NCBI GenBank assembly: GCA_002373085.1
Contig: DFJP01000068.1
Span: 1-5,223 of the forward strand
Reading direction: 5' to 3'
DNA from: Caryophanales bacterium UBA3668
GTDB lineage: Bacteria > Bacillota_I > Bacilli_A > RFN20 > CAG-826
DNA length: 5,223 nt
Positions within the stretch are counted from its first letter, which is position 1. Each line of letters begins with the position of its first letter. This document shows, one piece after another, positions 5,071 through 5,223 of this stretch. A program made the translations under genes and the position numbers. Under the pieces are notes generated by a model. It searched no databases and had not been told where the DNA came from. It saw only the letters and a list, made by a program, of their open reading frames with translations.

Positions 5071-5223
5071 AACGAAAGATGGTATTTATAAAGCGACCGA
5101 AATAAACGGAATGATTGTAGCAAGAGGCGGTGTCGCTTATAGTTGTGATATTGCAGATGTTCATTTTCCAATAGTTTTCAAAAAACAAGACATCATTAAA
5201 CAAGCCGACACTATTGAAGAATT
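5057..5223 (+). CDS. Second KYIRT-family protein, 3'-partial
   Basis: Fifty-five codons are visible before the window ends. The protein starts MKYIRTKDGIYKATEING, then an MIVARGGVAYS strand region, and reaches KKQDIIKQADTIEE. These match the start (KYIRTEQGVF) and the IIKSSDFIEEL block of the protein at 3148-3627, so it is a paralogue. Here the two blocks are only about 35 residues apart, against about 75 in the other copy, so this is the shorter, more typical form. The ATG lies inside the end of the preceding gene (14-nt overlap), with AGAGGAA (5044-5050) 6 nt upstream. Function unknown; the missing C-terminus would be expected to carry a YGAIW-type ending. Confidence 0.78.
   Translation, partial: MKYIRTKDGIYKATEINGMIVARGGVAYSCDIADVHFPIVFKKQDIIKQADTIEE

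Noticed and set aside
4940..5203. 87-codon minus-strand frame
   Set aside because: It opposes both the coiled-coil gene and the KYIRT paralogue, whose coding is supported by family resemblance.
1..5223. Stop-codon reassignment as in some gut phages
   Set aside because: TAA, TAG and TGA each end several genes at sensible positions followed closely by the next SD and start.
1..5223. CRISPR array, tRNA or insertion sequence
   Set aside because: No regularly spaced repeats, cloverleaf-like segments, transposase motifs or terminal inverted repeats were seen.

Overview
This looks like a fragment of a phage or prophage genome from a low-GC Gram-positive (Bacillota) host. The DNA is AT-rich, every supported gene lies on the + strand, and genes are tightly packed, often with 4-nt ATGA overlaps. 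Nearly every start is preceded by a strong AGGAGG-type ribosome binding site. TAA, TAG and TGA all act as terminators here, so the code looks standard. No structural, packaging, integrase or replication gene is present. The phage assignment rests on gene density, the mix of many small unknown ORFs with a peptide deformylase and an RNA-ligase-like protein, and resemblance to small accessory families of gut Bacillota phages and mobile elements. An integrative element cannot be excluded.

Left block (1-1941): the 3' part of an SPFH/prohibitin-like membrane-scaffold gene (5' end outside the window), a 99-residue predicted lipoprotein, and a 235-residue protein that keeps the layout of the phage RNA ligase (nucleotidyltransferase) fold but seems to have lost the catalytic lysine and other active-site residues.

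Junction (1942-2049): an A/T-rich stretch with a good sigma-A-type promoter (TTGACA, 17 nt, TAAATT with an extended TG) and a 9-bp inverted repeat followed by a T run. The repeat's left arm lies upstream of the expected transcription start. The hairpin could therefore form only in read-through RNA from the left block.

Right block (2050-5223): apparently one long operon. It holds a complete type-2-like peptide deformylase, a small P-loop protein, an 82-residue basic protein with a possible phospholipase-A2-like His-Asp signature, and a KYIRT-type small protein. These are followed by an acidic Trp-rich protein, a 48-residue ORF, a 110-residue unknown, a GTG-start 52-residue ORF, a coiled-coil protein, and a second KYIRT-type gene cut by the window end.

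How the genes may work together: the left block suggests membrane-surface functions plus a nucleic-acid-related protein. The right block starts with N-terminal protein processing and continues into small accessory proteins typical of host-takeover regions. This reading is inferred from order and families. The most unusual element is the degenerate RNA-ligase-like protein.
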